Assembly (NCBI GenBank): GCA_014529385.2
Contig: CM043948.1
Span: 77,424,291 to 77,488,290 of the forward strand
Direction of reading: 5' to 3'
Source: Adiantum capillus-veneris
Lineage: Eukaryota > Streptophyta > Polypodiopsida > Polypodiales > Pteridaceae
Length of the DNA stretch: 64,000 nt
A model generated the notes under the pieces. That model was not told the origin of the DNA, did not search any database, and worked only from the letters and a program-made list of their open reading frames with translations. The first letter of the stretch is position 1, and each line of letters starts with the position of its first letter. Shown one piece after another: positions 60,268 through 64,000 of this stretch. Made by a program: the position numbers and the translations under genes.

Positions 60268-60481
60268 ACTTGATCTCATTTCCCTTCCTCTTCATCATTA
60301 CTCCCAAGCATCCATCTCTCTTGGATGAAAACTTTGTTATGGTGGTGTGTTGTTTGCATCCTAGCCGCTGAAGCTAGGTGGTGCCCCCTGTTTGCTTTAC
60401 CATGACAGGATTGAGGCGCGCCATTCGGTCCCCGGTGTTTTAGAGGCCGTCGGGGGTTCGGGGTTCGCTTTGCTCCCTTCA
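59836..60481 (+). repeat. 326-bp tandem duplication within D
   Basis: Units starting GAAGGGTGTGCAGATTCGCC occur at 59836 and 60162 with only scattered differences. Each includes a (CT)n tract and GGTTCGGGGTTCGCTTTGCT at its end. Confidence 0.92.
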
Positions 60482-60485
60482 GCGT

Positions 60486-60830
60486 TTACCGCACGGAGTG
60501 GTTATAGGTTGAGTTTGCAGTTCAAGTCTTTAGGGTGTTGTTCTTACCTAGTGTATAGACTTCCCCTTGAGTTTGAGATCGATTCAATGATTCTAGATCC
60601 TGTTTTGTATAGCATTCATTTGTAGTACGGATTTCAGTCACTTGGGTATTTTAGAACTTAGATTTGATTTCCTTAGTAGTGATTGTCATTAGAAGGTTGA
60701 GTAGGTGATTTGACACCCACCTAGCTGTTTCCATGCGCCTGCGGGTCAAGCTCCGTCCTCGTCTGACAAATTCTGTTGTTGGTTGAGTTCTCGCTATTTA
60801 GCTTCCGCTAGCGGCGTAACCGCCTTAACA
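60486..60830 (+). repeat. C 3' LTR, second part
   Basis: Continues the C LTR from TTACCGCACGGAG to CCGCCTTAACA and is followed by GACTC, the right copy of the C target duplication (60831-60835). Confidence 0.95.
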
Positions 60831-60835
60831 GACTC

Positions 60836-61807
60836 CTATAATCTCATATGGACCATTTGAGAAATGGGGAATTGATGCTATTGAGCCTTTGCCAAGGAGC
60901 CAATCAGGTAAATTTTATATCATCATGGGTGTGGACTACATGACCAGGTGGGCTGAAGCAGTTGCCACCACCCGGATTACAGCTAAGGAAGTGGCTAAGT
61001 TCGTATTTGAAAACATTTATTGCCGTTTTGGCACTCCTCTTAAAATAATTTCTGACAGGGGACCAGGTTTTAGAGGAGACCTTGTACGAGAGCTAATGGA
61101 GAAGTTAGGTATCTCACGATGACACTTAACTCCCTACTACCCACAATGCAATGGTTTGGTGGAAAAGGTAAATGGTATGATCTGCAAGATCATCACTAAA
61201 CATGTAAACAATCACAAAAGTGATTGGGACAAGCATCTTATGGCTGCACTTTGGGCTTATCGCACTTCATTTCGCACATCCCTTGGGTTCACACCATATC
61301 ACTTGGTGTTTGGTAAGGAAGCCATTTTACCCATTGAAGGACAATTGTCTAGTCTCAGGGTGCTAACTGGGCAGATGGAATGTCCTAATGCTCATCTCCA
61401 CAACCACATTCTTGATCTAGAGAGGCTTCAACTAGACAGAGAAGATGCTATCAACTATTATGCAGCACAGTCAGAGCAACGTCGACTTACCTTCAACAAG
61501 GGACTTAGGGCAAAAGGTCTCAAGAAAGGTATGTTGGTCCTACGGTATGATAACAGATTTGACACTAGGAAGGATAAAAAACTTTTCACCCAGATGGGAG
61601 GGGCCATTTGTCATTAGAAAGTGCTACGCCAATGGCAGTTACCGATTGATAGATGCAGATGGTAGGCTCCACAAAACACGTGTCAATGGATGGAGGTTGA
61701 AGCAATACTTTTTGAGATTTGATCAAACACCTATGATGGAAATCCCCGAGGAGGGAGACTCCTCCACCTCAATTGAAGAAGAATCAAGTACAATGCTAGA
61801 GGCATGA
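60836..61807 (+). pseudogene. A Pol, C-terminal part: integrase core
   Basis: Continues the integrase of A after element C. Catalytic D (KWGIDAIEPLPRSQ), D (KIISDRGPGFRGDL) and E (YPQCNGLVEKVNG) are present. TGA at 61120 sits in LGISR, stop, HLTPYYP, where Arg is usual. A frame change near 61595 moves into the C-terminal part (RWEGPFVIRKCYANGSYRL, RLHKTRVNGWRLKQYF). ORF end at 61805. There is no chromodomain. Confidence 0.9.
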
Positions 61808-61821
61808 ATACCTCTAGCCTT

Positions 61822-61840
61822 AGAGGGAGGGCTAAGGAGG
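61822..61840 (+). promoter_or_regulatory. polypurine tract of A
   Basis: AGAGGGAGGGCTAAGGAGG, shortly before the 3' LTR. Confidence 0.65.
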
Positions 61841-61843
61841 CAT

Positions 61844-63572
61844 GCTTTTCCATGCATGGGAACCCCCCATATTTTTTTCTCTTTTACCAAAAATATTTCC
61901 TATTATATAAGTTACTTTTGATTTTTTCTTCCCTTTTTCACAAACGTTTTAGCCTTTATTAAATAAATAAGACTTATGCTAATCAATCACGATGTAGCAT
62001 AAATAAGTAATCTTTCTTTGTTGATCTCTCTTTTGACCTTAAATATTAAATATATATATTCTAAATTACATTGTATATTTTAGTATTTTCTAATATATTT
62101 TTCATGTATGTATATTATTCCACCCTACCAAATATTTTATTCAGTAGTTTTCATTTTCAAACCTCAACCCCACTTTCAAATTTCAATAATACCTCCATCT
62201 AGATGATTGCCAATCTTTTCAAAACATCTAGGTCATGTTTTCATACACATGAAGGAGCTTACACTTGAAGGCAAGAGAGAAGTCCACTCAAAGGGGACCA
62301 CCAAAAGACTTTTGCAGCCACAAATAATACATTATTTGGCTGAATTTTTTAAGAAGAGAAGAACCCCGAATCTGAAGGAGCGTTCAACATGAAAGATGTA
62401 GCTCGTGATCTCAAATTTTAGCTCAATTTTTTTCAGAATTTTTAGAGTTATGAACACGGAGATATGATTTTTGTAGTGGACCCCAGTTTTCTCGTGTAAT
62501 GGTGACACAGGCCATCCCCAATTTTCTTCCCTTTAGAATGGCTATGGTTCTACAAGTCTTCAAGCATGATTACAAGAGACAAGGCTCTTTTAATGAGGTC
62601 TTGGCAAGTCTAGAGTGATTCTATCACCATTTTTGGAGGATCCATCCTCATCAACAACTATCCACCTTTGACAATCTCTCTTGTAAATTTCTTACCTCTC
62701 TCTTCTCTCCCTAATAAGCTTATGTCTAGCCAAAGCTAGACTATTGTAAATATCTCCTATCCTCTACATCCTACCCACATTCTCTCATCTTCTCTCTCTA
62801 TTGACTCTGGTATTTTAAATAATGAGGAGACAAGATGGGAGACACAGTCACATGCACCCCATTTTCCTAGTAACCAAAGTGGGACACTCACCTCAAATAG
62901 AAATATTGCTAAATCCTCCTCTCCTTCCCTATATAAGGAGGCCATGAGAGCTCACTCAAACACACACACACACACACACACCCATATCCACACACACTCT
63001 TGTGCTACATGCTTGTAGCATGAACCCTAATCACATAATCACAACACCATCATCATCACCATCACCATGCACAAAAGATGAGCACCACACCTCCACACCA
63101 CTTGTAATTAAGGGTTGAAGGCACAATTTCAAGAAGAAGAAGGGTGGACACACTCATGATATTCCTCGCCATCAACTCCCATCTCTCCATTATGCCTCCT
63201 ACGATCTTGTCCCCTTCTTATTTTCCTGCCATACGCTACCTATTGTATTCATCTTTTGCAAGAAATCAACACACTCCATCTTGGTGCCATACTTTGTGTC
63301 GCTTTGGATACATCTCATTGTGAGTATGGTATATGCTTGTTCCTTGCCCTTTTTTTTTCTGCTTATGTAAAGGTGTGCGGATTCGCCACCATACACACAC
63401 ACACTCTCTCCCTCTCATATTCCTATCATCTTGCTACTTCCATCTTGAGGTGCGCGGATTCGCCACCTCTTGTATGATAAGTGAGCATACTCGCAAGTTT
63501 CCCCTACCTCATTATCTTCCTTACTAACATGCACGAGTAGCGAGTCCATTCTCACTCACTCACCACTCCTCT
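61844..63572 (+). repeat. A 3' LTR, truncated
   Basis: Matches 20048-21813 of the 5' LTR with few changes and a much shorter AC tract (about 62960-62982). TATATAA is at 62930-62936. The match stops at CACTCCTCT; the final ~204 bp of the LTR are absent. Confidence 0.92.
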
Positions 63573-64000
63573 TGCTTTGTTGGGTCCTTTGTTGCACATA
63601 GTTCTCCTTCTCTTGCTTTGTTGGGTCCTCTCCTAGCATACCTTTTACCTCTTGAGCATCAACAAGAGAAACTTGATCTTGCATACCTTCTTCTGGAATA
63701 GAGTTATCGATATTAACCCCAAAGAGATCAGCATCAAAGTGGATGAGGTCATTTCTTGTCCATGAGCTTTGATACTCCAAATACATATGCTTGAGTTGCT
63801 CCTTTTTGGTTTTCTACTATTGGTTACAAGAGGGTTTTCTATTATTTTTTTAATGCATGTGATTGGTTGATGTTATGATTTCTTTCTTTGGCCTTTATTC
63901 AATTAATTAGTTGAGCTCTTATCAAATATCATGGTATTGCTGCATTTCTCAATCATGTCTGATTGAAGGAACCTGCATTTGCCTTTGAGAAACCCCAGTT
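63573..64000. other. flank beyond the truncated LTR, unassigned
   Basis: A 20-bp word CTCTTGCTTTGTTGGGTCCT occurs at 63569-63588, overlapping the LTR edge, and again at 63610-63629. On the minus strand 63556-63786 is open (GVNIDNSIPEEGMQDQVS), with no domain that I know. Nothing here matches the missing RT start of element B. Confidence 0.5.

Larger units (their letters stand above)
58518..60481 (+). mobile_element. solo LTR D inserted in the C 3' LTR
   Basis: 1,964 bp from TGATGGGGGATTTTCAC to CTTTGCTCCCTTCA, flanked by GCGT (58514-58517 and 60482-60485). The C LTR sequence is continuous once it is removed. It has a TATA box and a pyrimidine-rich body. Its style matches the LTR of A (AC tract, TGTGCGGATTCGCC words), so it is probably a related gypsy family. 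No internal coding region is present. Orientation follows the TATA box. Confidence 0.85.
27678..60830 (+). mobile_element. giant LTR retrotransposon C, tRNA-Asp primed, no reverse transcriptase seen
   Basis: The element spans 33.2 kb as it stands, or about 16.7 kb without the MULE and solo LTR D. It has LTRs of about 0.98 kb, a perfect 5-bp duplication GACTC, a primer site matching tRNA-Asp and a long leader. Gag with two zinc knuckles, a protease, integrase, a second protease-like domain and an internal purine tract follow. Then come a ~2.8-kb palindrome-bearing non-coding stretch, a large extra ORF and a terminal purine tract. No reverse transcriptase or first RNase H motif is visible in any frame between protease and integrase or elsewhere. 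The tRNA-Asp site and an extra 3' ORF recall Athila-group elements, but lacking RT it must depend on another element. Confidence 0.93.
20048..63572 (+). mobile_element. Ty3/gypsy retrotransposon A, split by element C
   Basis: The 5' LTR (20048-22017), leader ORFs, gag, protease, RT, two RNase H domains and the integrase finger run to 27677. The integrase core resumes at 60836 after giant element C, followed by a purine tract and a 3' LTR (61844-63572) that lacks its last ~204 bp. Because the 3' end is truncated, no target duplication can be tested. Its host is element B. Confidence 0.93.

Overview
The window is nuclear DNA of a land plant with a large, repeat-rich genome. This rests on a Ty1/copia element with a tRNA-Met-style LTR layout, Ty3/gypsy elements with a second plant-type RNase H, a tRNA-Asp-primed giant LTR element, a DUF659-type hAT transposon, a SWIM-domain Mutator-like element (MULE), and long (AC)n and (GA)n tracts. 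I recognise no ordinary host gene; almost all of it is transposons nested inside transposons. The species cannot be told from the sequence.

Layout: (1) 1-2344, the 3' part of a copia element. (2) An old antisense gypsy pol ('B'), now in three pieces at 3008-3099, 11738-11896 and 19464-20047. Insertions separate the pieces: gypsy element 'E' (3100-11737), a 7.6-kb hAT (11897-19463, 8-bp target duplication CCTGTGTG) and gypsy element 'A' (20048 to about 63572). (3) Element C (27678-60830, 5-bp duplication GACTC) lies inside the pol of A. It is an LTR element with gag, protease and integrase but no visible reverse transcriptase, and with a further large ORF. (4) Two insertions lie inside C: a 14.5-kb MULE (41338-55854, 9-bp duplication CCTCAAGAG) that splits the extra ORF of C, and a solo LTR 'D' (58518-60481) in its 3' LTR. 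Reading frames rejoin when the inserts are removed, which independently confirms the hAT, MULE and C boundaries.

Two DNA transposons carry cargo genes. The MULE encodes, besides its own four-exon transposase, a 14-exon gene on the other strand. That gene predicts a protein of about 944 residues joining a ParB-like domain (WDGNHRL motif) to a phage/bacterial-style N4/N6 DNA methyltransferase-like domain, plus a small unknown gene. The hAT carries an intact transposase and, convergent to it, a protein-kinase-like gene and a second unknown gene, both with several in-frame stops but no frameshift. Element C also has nine copies of a 24-bp perfect or near-perfect palindrome in two clusters with matching spacing.

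Premature stops throughout the window are nearly all explicable as C:G to T:A changes of CAA, CAG, CGA or TGG codons, as expected for old, methylated, silenced transposons.
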